Part shown: positions 42,574-51,850 of the stretch, piece by piece | How the letters are laid out: each line of letters starts with the position of its first letter | Position numbering within the stretch: the first letter of the stretch is position 1 | Source of the DNA: Elusimicrobiota bacterium | GTDB taxonomy: Bacteria > Elusimicrobiota > Elusimicrobia > UBA1565 > UBA9628 | DNA: 58,944 nucleotides | Assembly: GCA_023249645.1 (NCBI GenBank) | Contig: JAHFCF010000016.1 | Location: 1-58,944, forward strand | Direction: 5' to 3' | The notes under the pieces: generated by a model | Told to the model about the DNA's origin: nothing | The model's input: the letters and a program-made list of their open reading frames with translations, nothing else | The model's database searches: none | Made by a program: the position numbers and the translations under genes

Positions 42574-44721
42574 ATGGCGAAATCAAAGCTCCCAACGCCA
42601 GAACCTCTCTTCTCCCGTTGGCTGGCCCCCACGCCGACCGTTGTCATCATCCTCGCCTGGCTGCTTCTGATCGCCCACGCCTATTGGGGCAAGCTGATCC
42701 TGTTGCCCAGCGTCTGGGAAGATATGGCTTCCACGCTTACTGCGGCCCTCTGGAAAAATGCCTTGAACCTGGCCGTGAAACTGGCTTGGCTGGCCAGCCT
42801 ATGGTTCTTGGCCGCGGCTGTGGGCGCGGCCTGCTCACGCCTGCTGCGCCTCAAGGGCTCACGCCTGGAAGCCTGGCTGCTCGCCTCCGCCCTGGGCTTC
42901 GGGACTCTCTCCCTGATCCTGCTGGGACTGGCTGCCGGCGGATGGTTCTCTCCCCACTTTTTAAAGACCCTCTTCCTTGTGAGCGTCGCAGCGGCGATGG
43001 CCGCAGCGCCCTGGTGGAATCACTGGCTCCCGCGGGAAAGCCCCGGACCGTCTCGACGCCTCACCCCAGTAGAGATCGCGGCTCTCGCCGGCATAGCCGC
43101 GGCAATCCTTCTGCAAGCCCTCGGCGCTCTCGCGCCCGAGGTCTTCTACGATTCCCTCCTCTACCACCTCGCCCTGCCCAAACTCTACCTCTTAAATGGC
43201 CGACTCATCGGCGTGCCGCAGAATCTCTATTCCGGGCTGCCCGCGGCCCTGCAGATGCTCTACGGCCTCATCCTTTCCCTGACGGACGACCGCCTCGCCT
43301 CCCTGTGGCATGCCTCGACCGGCTGGGCAGCGGCCGCGGCGATCTACGCCCTGGGCAAGCGGCTTGTCTCCCGCTCCGCAGGGATCTTCGCCGCCTTCGC
43401 GGTCATGACCATGCCCCTGACCATCTACACCGGCTGGGCCTGCGGCGTGGATCTGGGCGCGGCATTCTTCTTCTCCGCCGGAGCGCTCGCGCTCCTGCGC
43501 TGGTCATCCCGACAAGAAGAAAGTCAGTCCGACCTCATCGCCGCCGGCCTCCTACTGGGATTTTCCTGCGGCACGAAATACAACGTCCTCCCCTTTGCCT
43601 GTCTCTTGGTCCTTCTTCATGCCTGGCAGACGCGCCGATTCGGCAGTCCCTGGCGATCGACCGCGATCCTGGCCGCAGCCATGGCGGTTGCCCTCTCCCC
43701 CTTTCTTGTGAAGAACATCGTGTTCTTCCACAACCCCGTCTACCCCTTCCTTCGGGGACTCTTCGGCGACCCCGGCTGGATCTGCGACTGGGCAAGCTTT
43801 CTCAGCGCCGCCGGCTCTCGCCATCCGTTCTCCGAATGGCGAGAGATCCTCCTGCAGCCCTGGATCACCTCCACAGGTTCTTGGCCCAAGGGCGATTGGC
43901 CGGGACCCGTCTACCTGATCCTGCTTCCCTGGCTTTTTCTTCTGCGCCCCCGCCGTCACGAAGCCCGGAGCCTGCTCGTCGCGGCGGCCGGATGCTATGC
44001 CCTCTGGGCCCTGTCCACGAGCCTGGTGCGATTCCTTCTTCCCGCCAGCGGCCTGCTCGCCCTGGGTGCAGCTATTGCGCTGGAGAATGGATCTCTTCCC
44101 CGTTGGCTCCGTCGGATCGGCTGGCTCGCGGCCCTCTACGCGGGCGCCTTCAATCTCCAGCTCTCTTTTCAGCTGGGCGAGCAGATCGGGCAGTGGCAGT
44201 TCCTGGAAGGACGCATCAGCCGCTCCGACTACCTCAAGACGCCGCGGCACACCTACGGCCTGCCCTACTACGCCGCGGCTGATTTCATCAATCGCGAGCT
44301 GCCCCCGGAGGCGAAGGTCCTGGTCCTCGGAGAGTCACGCACCTACTATATCGAGCGCGACTGCCTCTCCGCCTCGGTCTACGACCGCCACCCCTTTTGG
44401 ACGGAGGTCCAGCAGGCCAAGGACGGCACCGACCTCCTCGAGCGCCTGCGCCGCCGAGGCGTCACGCATCTCTTCCTGAATGCCCAGCTTTTCATCCTGC
44501 GCCCGGATTCACCGGGCATCTTCCCGCGCGAGGCCGCGCGCAGCCCGGCGCTCGCGGACTTCTGGGCCCACCATCTGTCCCCGCTCTTCGAGGACCGCGA
44601 CGACGGCGGCGCCAACCCGCGCTGGCTGTTGGTCTATAAGCTCGTGGATCAGACCAAGGCGCCGACGCCGAACCCAGTACTCCCGGTGCTGGAGCTCCTC
44701 AAACAGCGCGGGCAGGCCTAG
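42574..44721 (+). CDS. Polytopic membrane glycosyltransferase (GT39/ArnT-like)
   Basis: The 715-residue protein has many hydrophobic segments (from about residue 20 to 540) and a soluble C-terminal part. The luminal-loop region PEVFYDSLLYHLALPKLYLL has the acidic first-loop pattern of lipid-linked sugar transferases of the dolichyl-phosphate-mannose/ArnT type. VPQNLYSGLPAALQMLY follows. Its likely task is adding sugars from a lipid carrier to exported protein or lipid. It overlaps the convergent dGTPase gene by 4 bp. Confidence 0.75.
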   Translation: MAKSKLPTPEPLFSRWLAPTPTVVIILAWLLLIAHAYWGKLILLPSVWEDMASTLTAALWKNALNLAVKLAWLASLWFLAAAVGAACSRLLRLKGSRLEAWLLASALGFGTLSLILLGLAAGGWFSPHFLKTLFLVSVAAAMAAAPWWNHWLPRESPGPSRRLTPVEIAALAGIAAAILLQALGALAPEVFYDSLLYHLALPKLYLLNGRLIGVPQNLYSGLPAALQMLYGLILSLTDDRLASLWHASTGWAAAAAIYALGKRLVSRSAGIFAAFAVMTMPLTIYTGWACGVDLGAAFFFSAGALALLRWSSRQEESQSDLIAAGLLLGFSCGTKYNVLPFACLLVLLHAWQTRRFGSPWRSTAILAAAMAVALSPFLVKNIVFFHNPVYPFLRGLFGDPGWICDWASFLSAAGSRHPFSEWREILLQPWITSTGSWPKGDWPGPVYLILLPWLFLLRPRRHEARSLLVAAAGCYALWALSTSLVRFLLPASGLLALGAAIALENGSLPRWLRRIGWLAALYAGAFNLQLSFQLGEQIGQWQFLEGRISRSDYLKTPRHTYGLPYYAAADFINRELPPEAKVLVLGESRTYYIERDCLSASVYDRHPFWTEVQQAKDGTDLLERLRRRGVTHLFLNAQLFILRPDSPGIFPREAARSPALADFWAHHLSPLFEDRDDGGANPRWLLVYKLVDQTKAPTPNPVLPVLELLKQRGQA

Positions 44722-45857
44722 GGCCGACCGCCCCGGGGAAAGTGCATGGGCGAAGGCAGCGAGATCTGGCGCATGTTGTCCAAAGCGAAGCCGTCGGTCA
44801 TGCCGGCGATGTAGTCGGTCACGATGGTCTTGGCCGGCCAGCCCTCGCGCTCGTAGACCGCCCGCAGCTGCTGGACATAGTGGCCGAAGTTGCGGTCCAC
44901 CTCCAGGTCCATGGCCGCGTAGGACTTGAAATCCGTGCCGTTCTTCGAGTAAAGGTCCTGGAAATAATCGAAGAGCGTGTGCACGACCGTGTGGATGTGG
45001 CGGCGGAACTTGACGAGGGTCGGGTGATAGTAGATGCGCTCGTAGTTGAATTTCCCCAGCTCGGTCATGAGGGCGTGCTTTTCGGCGGAGAAGCCGATGC
45101 CGTCGACCTGCGCGGAATTGCTCACGAGGTCCGAGACCAGCGCGTCGATGATGTCGGTGTTGGAATCCCCTAGCTCCTGGACCACGCGGCGCGGCAGGTC
45201 GGCCTTGGTGATGAAGCCCGCGGCAACGCCGTCCTCCACGTCCCGGCCCAGGTACGCGATGCGGTCGGCCAGGCGCACGATGCAGCCCTCGTAGGTGCAC
45301 GGCATGGTGTGGTGGTCGCGGATCTTCTCCAGGTCGTTGGGCTGGGAGGAGGGATGCAGGCAGTTGCTGCTGAAGTCCTCCCCGCAATGGCAGATGATGC
45401 CGTCCTTGACCGCGTAGGTGAGGTTGAGCCCCTGGCCGCGGTTGGCCAGATGCTCGACGACGCGGTAGGAGTTGACCTCATGCATGAAGGCCTTGGCCTC
45501 GCCGAGCTTGGCCGCGAGCTCTTTTTCCCCCTCGTGGCCGAAGGGGGCGTGGCCCAGGTCGTGGCCCAGGCCGATGGCGTAGGCGAGCTCCGTGTCCAGG
45601 GCCCAATCCTTGCCGGAGTGGTTGAGTCCCCGGCAGACGGTGGCCGCGATGGTGGCCACGTGCAAGACATGCTCGATGCGGGTGCAGATGTGGTCGTTGT
45701 CCGGAGCGAAGAAGACCTGTGTCTTGTGCTTGAGCCGGCGGAAGGGGTAGGAGTGGATGATCTTGGTCTGATCGCGGAAATACTCGGCGCGGATGTCCGG
45801 CTTGGCCGGCTTGGTCCGACGCAGATAGACTTCGTCCGACAGCGGGTTATGTGGCAT
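44718..45857 (-). CDS. dgt: Deoxyguanosinetriphosphate triphosphohydrolase-like protein
   Basis: This HD-domain enzyme hydrolyses dNTPs to the nucleoside and triphosphate. Metal-binding motifs are CTRIEHVLHV and GLGHDLGHAPFGHEGE, and SYPFRRLKHKTQVF and RLADRIAYLGRDVEDG are typical of the family. The start at 45857 (MPHNPLSDEVY) gives 379 residues and lies six bases after TATAAT (45864-45869). The longer frame from 45881 would have that -10 inside its coding sequence, so the short leaderless start is preferred. It is divergent from 45971. Confidence 0.93.
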   Translation of the reverse strand: MPHNPLSDEVYLRRTKPAKPDIRAEYFRDQTKIIHSYPFRRLKHKTQVFFAPDNDHICTRIEHVLHVATIAATVCRGLNHSGKDWALDTELAYAIGLGHDLGHAPFGHEGEKELAAKLGEAKAFMHEVNSYRVVEHLANRGQGLNLTYAVKDGIICHCGEDFSSNCLHPSSQPNDLEKIRDHHTMPCTYEGCIVRLADRIAYLGRDVEDGVAAGFITKADLPRRVVQELGDSNTDIIDALVSDLVSNSAQVDGIGFSAEKHALMTELGKFNYERIYYHPTLVKFRRHIHTVVHTLFDYFQDLYSKNGTDFKSYAAMDLEVDRNFGHYVQQLRAVYEREGWPAKTIVTDYIAGMTDGFALDNMRQISLPSPMHFPRGGRP

Positions 45858-45863
45858 GGGGAC

Positions 45864-45964
45864 ATTATACCTGATGGCCAAAGGTCCTAGAAAGACCTAG
45901 GTCCAAAGACAGGTCCATCCTAGTCCTTTCGACCCATACGGGATATCGGCCCGCGGACTATAAT
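45864..45964. promoter_or_regulatory. Divergent region: dgt -10 and triple-dyad operator of gene 45971
   Basis: Dyads lie at 45876-45887 (GGCCAAAGGTCC), 45900-45912 and 45922-45935 (AGTCCTTTCGACCC), about 23-24 bp apart. Exactly 23 bp follow the last before TATAAT (45959-45964), with six bases to ATG 45971. In the other direction dgt has TATAAT at 45864-45869. The first dyad sits only 6 bp upstream of it, where it could instead block dgt. Confidence 0.75.
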
Positions 45965-45970
45965 GGATAC

Positions 45971-47584
45971 ATGCGCACAAGTCTTTTAGGAATTGCCTTC
46001 CTTGTCTTGGCCGGTCCCGCCGCGGCCATGTCCTTCAATAATAAGGGACCAGCCAAACGGCCGAATCTCCCTTTTCAATCCTTCCCCGTCAGAGGAACGA
46101 ACCCTCTGTCTGACCCTTTCAATGTCGCTGCGGAACTCTCCGCCAATATCGGCTCTGATCCCAAGCTGGATCCCACGGCCAAGCCGGCCCCTATCCGAGG
46201 CTTGCGGCCTGAGCCGCAACCGGTGTCCAAGAAAAAAACGCCGACCGCGGCCGATATCCGACGGATGTCAGCCGCGGCGCAGCCGGATCTGCAGGCTGCT
46301 CAAAAGCCCAAGTCCGATGAAGACGCGCGCAATGCCGCGGCGAATCTCCTGGAAGGCCGTAAAAAGGACTCAGCCCTGCCGGTGACGGCCACGGCTCCAT
46401 CCCTCTTCCCGGCATTGAACCTTCAGAAACGCGCGGAGCCTCTCATCCCGGGAGTCACCTTCTCGAAAACCGTCACGCGCGCGCACAAAAAACTCTTTTC
46501 CGACAGTTTGACCCGCCGCAAGGCAGGCTGGATGGACCTGCTCAAATCCCCGCCCAACAGGTTCGTCAAGGTCTTTGATTTAAAAAGCCCGGTGGAGCCT
46601 GCGCTGACAGTGCTCTCCGCGGCTGCCGACAAATCCAACAAGAAAAAGGTCACCTTCGTCGCCCACTGGTTGCAAGGCGAAACCCATGAGGGCACCTTCG
46701 CGGCCGTGCTCGAGGGCATCGAGCCTGTCTCCCTGTACCACCAGGACACACCCCCTCCTCCTGAGGCCCAGCAGATCCTCTTGAGCTTCCAGAACAGCAC
46801 CCCGCCTGAGACCATCGTCCGATTCCTGGACGCCCAGAAGCTCCGGCTCATCGATGAGAGCCATACCAAGCCCGTCGTGTATCGCGTCGCGGTCGTCGGC
46901 AAGGACAAGGCCTCTGACAAGGCTCAAAAGATCTCGAGCAGCAAGATCGTGCTCTATGCCACGCCCAAGACTCTTTCCGCGCCCAACCAGATCGAGGTCG
47001 TGCTCAAAAAAAGCTGGTCCGGCAAAACCCTGCCCACGGACAAGGGCTTGCAGGTGCTTGGGATCAAGACCAACTACTACACCTCCGTGACGCTCGGGGC
47101 CAAGAAATTGGACGCCGTCAAAACCACGTTGCGCCTGCAAAAAAATCGGGACGTCTTCTACGCGGTCGCGGCCAAGTTCGATCCCCCCGGCCAGCTAGTC
47201 GTCGCGTTGCGCAACTCGACTCCGGAAGACGCCATCTCTGGATTACTGAAGCGCCATGGCCTCGTAGTCACAGAGGCGATCGACTTAGCCGCCTTCCGGG
47301 TGGCGCAAGCCGCCGGCCCCAAGATCTCCGTCGCGAAACTGGCCGCCCGCCTCTCCGCTGAGAAGACCGTCATGTCCGTCACCCGCGTTGGCCGCGTCAA
47401 GGACGCCAAGATCGCGGCCGAAGCCAAAAAAGTCGTCTCCTCCCTCAAAAGTGCGAGAGACTCATCGTCCGAGGATCTCGCTCAGGCCTCCGGGATCTAT
47501 ACCTCGACTTACGACTCCCTGGCCAGAGCCGGCGCCACATCCAAGCAACTCAAGCGCTTCTCCGCTCTCTGCGGAGAAAAATAA
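45971..47584 (+). CDS. Secreted protein of the dyad-operator regulon
   Basis: This 537-residue protein has a signal peptide (SLLGIAFLVLAGPAAAM) and a Pro/Lys-rich disordered stretch to about residue 140. Two similar halves follow, each with ILLSFQNSTPPETIVRFLDA or LVVALRNSTPEDAISGLLKR, which look like a duplicated small alpha/beta domain of about 200 residues. The basic, Lys-rich composition is notable. No family is recognised. Leaderless start. Confidence 0.78.
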   Translation: MRTSLLGIAFLVLAGPAAAMSFNNKGPAKRPNLPFQSFPVRGTNPLSDPFNVAAELSANIGSDPKLDPTAKPAPIRGLRPEPQPVSKKKTPTAADIRRMSAAAQPDLQAAQKPKSDEDARNAAANLLEGRKKDSALPVTATAPSLFPALNLQKRAEPLIPGVTFSKTVTRAHKKLFSDSLTRRKAGWMDLLKSPPNRFVKVFDLKSPVEPALTVLSAAADKSNKKKVTFVAHWLQGETHEGTFAAVLEGIEPVSLYHQDTPPPPEAQQILLSFQNSTPPETIVRFLDAQKLRLIDESHTKPVVYRVAVVGKDKASDKAQKISSSKIVLYATPKTLSAPNQIEVVLKKSWSGKTLPTDKGLQVLGIKTNYYTSVTLGAKKLDAVKTTLRLQKNRDVFYAVAAKFDPPGQLVVALRNSTPEDAISGLLKRHGLVVTEAIDLAAFRVAQAAGPKISVAKLAARLSAEKTVMSVTRVGRVKDAKIAAEAKKVVSSLKSARDSSSEDLAQASGIYTSTYDSLARAGATSKQLKRFSALCGEK

Positions 47585-47600
47585 CTGACAACCTGGTATT

Positions 47601-49640
47601 TTATTTCCCGGTGAGTTCGTCCGCCAGCTGGGGCATCCGGTAGATCTTGCGCAGGGCTTCCAGGATCCCGGCTGAATGCACGGCCACGGCGCGGCCGCGC
47701 TCTTCGGTGTAGACGTAGCGCCACACCAGGCTCGGGATGTTCCCGTCGAAGATGAGCCCCACGTACTCGCCGTCGCGGTTCAAGACCGGGCTGCCTGAAT
47801 TTCCGCCGATGATGTCGTTGGTGGTGACGAAATCGAGCGGCGTGGACATGTCCACATCCGCCTTGCGTTCCGTCTCCAAGGCGGAGAGATTGAAGGGCGG
47901 CTGGTTGTTGAATGACGCGGCCCGGTCATAGAGGCCGTAGAAAGTGGTCTTGTACGGCATTTTGGTCGTCCCCTCCTCGTAGCCCGCGACCTTGCCGAAG
48001 CTCAACCGCAGGGTGAAGGTCGCATCCGGATAGGTGGATTTCCCCCAGAGAGCGAAGCGCGCCTGGGCCAGCTTGTTTCCCTCCAAGGCGTTGACGCTCT
48101 CGACCTCATCCTCGCTCCATTGGCGCAGATCCCGATAAAGAGGCTCCAGGCCGCGCGCCCAGACGATCAGCGGATCCTTGGAGGCCTGGATGGCCTTGAC
48201 GCCTCCGGTCACAATCTTCTTGCGAAAATCCGGATCAGCCAGCTGGGTGCGCGCAAGAAGTCCCTTGGCCGCAGCCGCAGGATCCTTGCCTCCCAAAACA
48301 GCTTTCACATACGGATTGTCCGCTCCCAATTGGTCCAAGGACTCTTGAAGATCCATGGTCAGCATGGCTTGCTCCAGGTCGGGATAGACGGGGGCCGGCG
48401 ACAGGAGCTGGAAGCGCAGGGAGTCGAGGTTCGAGTCGCGGAACTCCGCGTAGCGTTTGTCATTCGGCTTGCGGACTTCCGAAACATAGAGCACGATAGT
48501 CTGGGCGATCGAAGCCAGACGGGAGTCCCCGGTGCCGCGATAGAAAAGGTCCTTCAAGCGGCCGATCACCTTCTCCTGGACAGCGGCCAGGCGCGCCAGG
48601 GATGCGACCGTCTCCGGCCTGGATGCGCGCAGGGAATCCTCCTGCGTCTTCTTGGCGGCCATGAGCTTGGAGTCCTGCAGCCCCGCCAGCATCCCCGTCA
48701 AAGCCTTGGCGGAATTCTCGATGCCGAAGATCTTGTTGCGCGCGCGACGCGCGGACTCGGGGCTCCTGGCCGCGTACGCGGCCAGGACCTGGCGCCTCAA
48801 AGCGAACTTCTTGAGCTGAAGAGGCAAGGACCAGTCCCTCTCATACTCCAACTGGCGCAGGGTCTTCAATCGGTCGGTGCGGCCGGGGTGGCCGGAGACG
48901 AAGACGAGCTCGCCGTCCTGGGCGCCGCTGCGGCTCCAAGGGAAATAGGCCGGGGATTGGATCGGCTGGCCGTTCTCATAGACGCGGAAGAAGGCCATGT
49001 CCAGGTCGTGGCGCGGGAAGACGAAATTGTCATAGTCCCCGCCGTAGAAGGCGGCCTGCACCTCGGCGGCCATGACGAGGCGGATGTCCGTGTACTTCTT
49101 GTAGCGGTAGAGCTGATACTGCCCGCCCTGGTAGAGCTCGACCACGTCCGAGCGCAGGCCCGTCTTGTCGAAGGACTCCTTCTCGATGCGGGAGATCTCG
49201 GCCTTGCGCTGGACGTTCTGCTCCTTGTCCGCGGCCTGGCGGTCGATGGCGGCCAGCACCCGCGCGGTCACGTCGGTGGTGGAGAAGAGGACATTGAGCT
49301 CCAGGTCCGGGCAGGCCCGCTCCTCGGCGCGACTGGGGGCGAAGAAACCATCGTGGAGATAGTCCTTTTTCTCGTCGGACATCTTCTGGAGCTGACCCGA
49401 GGCCACATGGTGGTTGGTGAGGACCAAGCCGTCGGGAGAGACAAAGGCTCCCGAACCGCCGTCGTTGAAGCGCACCGAGGCCCGCATGATGCGCTGGGTC
49501 CAGTCCGCCGTCGGCGCGAAATGATAGCGTTCCTGCAGCTGCTTGAGCGGCAGATTGTCCAGGGTCCACATGCCCTCGTCAGCGAAGACGCTAGTGGCTG
49601 TCATCAGGGCAGCCACTAAGTAAAATCCAAAATGCTTCAT
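47601..49640 (-). CDS. S46-family dipeptidyl-peptidase, exported
   Basis: This 679-residue periplasmic serine exopeptidase of the DPP7/DPP11 type removes dipeptides from the N-terminus of peptides. It has a signal peptide (LVAALMTATSVFA) and catalytic His in GLVLTNHHVASGQLQ. The Asp region is YGGDYDNFVFPRHDLDMAFF, and the nucleophile is in IIGGNSGSPVLNRDGE. Such enzymes serve peptide-based nutrition. The gene has a GGAGGGG ribosome-binding site and no dyad operator, so export alone does not define that regulon. Confidence 0.93.
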   Translation of the reverse strand: MKHFGFYLVAALMTATSVFADEGMWTLDNLPLKQLQERYHFAPTADWTQRIMRASVRFNDGGSGAFVSPDGLVLTNHHVASGQLQKMSDEKKDYLHDGFFAPSRAEERACPDLELNVLFSTTDVTARVLAAIDRQAADKEQNVQRKAEISRIEKESFDKTGLRSDVVELYQGGQYQLYRYKKYTDIRLVMAAEVQAAFYGGDYDNFVFPRHDLDMAFFRVYENGQPIQSPAYFPWSRSGAQDGELVFVSGHPGRTDRLKTLRQLEYERDWSLPLQLKKFALRRQVLAAYAARSPESARRARNKIFGIENSAKALTGMLAGLQDSKLMAAKKTQEDSLRASRPETVASLARLAAVQEKVIGRLKDLFYRGTGDSRLASIAQTIVLYVSEVRKPNDKRYAEFRDSNLDSLRFQLLSPAPVYPDLEQAMLTMDLQESLDQLGADNPYVKAVLGGKDPAAAAKGLLARTQLADPDFRKKIVTGGVKAIQASKDPLIVWARGLEPLYRDLRQWSEDEVESVNALEGNKLAQARFALWGKSTYPDATFTLRLSFGKVAGYEEGTTKMPYKTTFYGLYDRAASFNNQPPFNLSALETERKADVDMSTPLDFVTTNDIIGGNSGSPVLNRDGEYVGLIFDGNIPSLVWRYVYTEERGRAVAVHSAGILEALRKIYRMPQLADELTGK

Positions 49641-49712
49641 TTCCCCTCCGTTGTCCGCGCATCATATTTCAGGGAGCTCCTGAGGGATGGTACAAAAAGT
49701 GACAGCCTGGGA

Positions 49713-49946
49713 CTAGCCGATCAGCCTGACTTTATAGCCCCGCGCTACCAGCTCAGAAGCCAGGACATCGCGGTGATCTCCCTGGAACTCCAGGACCCCT
49801 TCCTTGATCGTGCCTCCGCAACCGAGCTTCTTCTTGAGCTCAGCCAGAAGATGCTCCTTGAGCGTGGGGTGCATGCTCAGGCGCGAAAGGCGGGTGACCC
49901 CGCTGCCCTTGGCATTTCTCTGAAAAGAAAGCCTCAACGGCTCCAT
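49713..49946 (-). CDS. SUI1/eIF1-like translation factor (YciH type)
   Basis: The 77 residues match the SUI1 domain: LRLSFQRNAKGSGVTRLSRL, LKEHLLAELKKKLGCGGTIK and LEFQGDHRDVLASELVARGY. The eukaryotic homologue monitors start-codon selection; bacterial YciH affects initiation fidelity, including on leaderless mRNAs in reported work. That link is of interest given the many leaderless starts here. It begins 2 bp after the esterase stop. Confidence 0.93.
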   Translation of the reverse strand: MEPLRLSFQRNAKGSGVTRLSRLSMHPTLKEHLLAELKKKLGCGGTIKEGVLEFQGDHRDVLASELVARGYKVRLIG

Positions 49947-49948
49947 GG

Positions 49949-50950
49949 CTAGGCAGTCAGGCGTTTAGAGATCAGGCTCAAAGACGTGTCCAAGCGCTCG
50001 GCCGTGTCGAAATGACCGAAGCCGTGCTCCTCATAAGTGTGCCTGACCCCCAAGCCCTTGAGCACGCGTGAGAATTTGCGCGCGCCCAGATGGAGATGGA
50101 ATTCGTCGCGGGTGCCGCAGTCAAACCACAGGGTCTTGAGCTTTTTCAGATGGATCCGGTAGCGCAAGGCCGCGGCCACCGGGTCGACAGCCTTCCAGCG
50201 CGCCCAGACCTTGGGAAGGATCTCTCCGGTCTGGACATCGCAGGGCAGATCGAAGCCCCAGCGGCTTTTCGGGTTGGGCGAGTAGCAGGCGGACATGGCC
50301 ATGATGTTGACGAGCGCATGGTCGAAGGAGTCCTTGTTGCGGCTGGTTCGGAATTCCTTGAGAAAGCGCTCGGCAGAACCCTTATATTTACCGAGAGCTG
50401 ACACAGCCTTGGGGATGTCGCCCCCATAGCAGACATCGAAGAGCATGTCCCCGGAATGGCTCACGGCGTGGCCGAACACGTCCGGATGCCTCATGGCCAA
50501 GGTCAAAGCGCCGAAGCCTCCGGAGGATTTTCCCATCACCGCCCTTCCCTCAGGCCGCTGGCTGATCGAAAGCTTGTCCTCGAAGAATCCCACGAGCTCG
50601 CAAACCACATGGTCCTCATAGCGGCCCGTGGCCGAAGAATTGAGATATTGGCTTCCGCCAAAAGCCGTGAATCCATCAGGCATGACCAGGACGCATTCGC
50701 GGGCCTTGCCGGCGGCGATCAATCGGTCGAAGCGCTCTGGCAGGTTCTCCCGCCAGGGATGATAATTAAGGAAGGATCTCCCCCCGCCCGTGAAGCCGGC
50801 CAGAAAATAGATGATCGGATAGCGTCGACCGCGCGCCGAGCCGTAGGACGGCGGAAGATAGACCGGCACCTGGCGCACGCTCGGGTCTCCCAATGGATTT
50901 CCCTTCAAGACCACGCTTCCCACGGTATCGATCTGGACCCGTCCTTTCAT
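49949..50950 (-). CDS. Esterase, esterase-D/enterochelin-esterase-like
   Basis: This 333-residue alpha/beta hydrolase has VYLPPSYGSARGRRYPIIYFL, the nucleophile elbow GKSSGGFGALTLAM (GxSxG), an acid residue in DCGTRDEFHLHLG and the catalytic His in EEHGFGHFDT. No signal peptide is present, so it is cytoplasmic. It is coupled to murQ by a 4-bp overlap. Substrate unknown. Confidence 0.85.
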   Translation of the reverse strand: MKGRVQIDTVGSVVLKGNPLGDPSVRQVPVYLPPSYGSARGRRYPIIYFLAGFTGGGRSFLNYHPWRENLPERFDRLIAAGKARECVLVMPDGFTAFGGSQYLNSSATGRYEDHVVCELVGFFEDKLSISQRPEGRAVMGKSSGGFGALTLAMRHPDVFGHAVSHSGDMLFDVCYGGDIPKAVSALGKYKGSAERFLKEFRTSRNKDSFDHALVNIMAMSACYSPNPKSRWGFDLPCDVQTGEILPKVWARWKAVDPVAAALRYRIHLKKLKTLWFDCGTRDEFHLHLGARKFSRVLKGLGVRHTYEEHGFGHFDTAERLDTSLSLISKRLTA

Positions 50951-51849
50951 CGAGCCTCCAAAGCCTTGCGTAGAGAGCCTTGTGAAAAAAGTAATATTTT
51001 TTCAGCATTTTTTCTCGATGATTTTCGCCGGGCCATGAGGACCGCCGTCTTGACGCTCCAGCCCGAAGCCTTGAACAGAGCCCGCGCCCGAGGCAGCGGA
51101 ATTTTTCCCAGCTCAGAGATGATGCGCTCACCGCGCAGACGCAGCTTGCGCGAGGTGGGCTTCAAGTCCACCATCCAGCGGTCATAGACCTTGCCTAGAA
51201 GGATCATGGTGCCGGTCGTGAGCGCGTTCAAGACCAGCTTGGCCGCGGTGCCGGACTTCATGCGCGTGGAACCGGCCACGACCTCGGGGCCCACCTCGGG
51301 AGAGATGGTGAGCTCCGCGGGATTTTTCGGAGGCCGGCCGTGCGAGGTCACGAGGATCGTCCGGCAGCCTTGCTCTCGAGCCGCCTTCAAAGCCGCGCGC
51401 ACGAACGGCGTCACGCCGGAAGCCGCGATGCCCACCACGGCGTCGCCCGAGCCGAGCCCGCGGACGGATCGGGCGCCGGCTTTTGGATCGTCTTCAGCTC
51501 CCTCGCGCGAATGGAAGACCGAGGCCTTGCCTCCGGCCATGACGGCGCGGATCTGGCGCGGCGAAGTCCCGAAGGTCGGCGGGCACTCGGCCGCTTCGAG
51601 GACCGCGAGCCGGCCGCTCGTGCCGGCGCCTAAAAAAACGACGGAACCTCTCTGGCGCAAACAGCCGGACAAGATCTCCATGCCGCGGGCGATGGCGCGG
51701 CTCTGCCTGCCGACAGCTCGGGCCACGAGCGCGTCTTCTCGGTTGATGGCCCGCGCGATGGCTAAAGGCGAACGCCTATCGATGTGCCGAGTGCGGGGAT
51801 TGGGCCGCTCGGTCGGCAGTCCGGCGTAGAGGCGCGAGGAGAAGGCCAT
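50947..51849 (-). CDS. murQ: N-acetylmuramic acid 6-phosphate etherase
   Basis: MurQ removes D-lactate from MurNAc-6-phosphate in peptidoglycan recycling. The 300-residue protein has LPTERPNPRTRHIDRRS at its start, then VVFLGAGTSGRLAVLEAAEC and VGIAASGVTPFVRAAL of the SIS domain, and GPEVVAGSTRMKSGTAAKL. The start at 51849 is preferred because the upstream in-frame extension is Arg-rich and not part of the family. It starts 1 bp after the hydrolase gene. Confidence 0.93.
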   Translation of the reverse strand: MAFSSRLYAGLPTERPNPRTRHIDRRSPLAIARAINREDALVARAVGRQSRAIARGMEILSGCLRQRGSVVFLGAGTSGRLAVLEAAECPPTFGTSPRQIRAVMAGGKASVFHSREGAEDDPKAGARSVRGLGSGDAVVGIAASGVTPFVRAALKAAREQGCRTILVTSHGRPPKNPAELTISPEVGPEVVAGSTRMKSGTAAKLVLNALTTGTMILLGKVYDRWMVDLKPTSRKLRLRGERIISELGKIPLPRARALFKASGWSVKTAVLMARRKSSRKNAEKILLFSQGSLRKALEAR

Positions 51850-51850
51850 T

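Noticed and set aside
42537-44282. 581-codon plus-strand frame overlapping the GT39-like gene
   Set aside because: It is Arg/Pro-rich frame-shifted reading of the membrane protein; the chosen frame has proper transmembrane segments.
39200-49680. Similar CATCATATT stretches before the SWIB gene and before the S46 peptidase gene
   Set aside because: Only about ten bases agree and there is no shared geometry relative to the start codons; likely chance.
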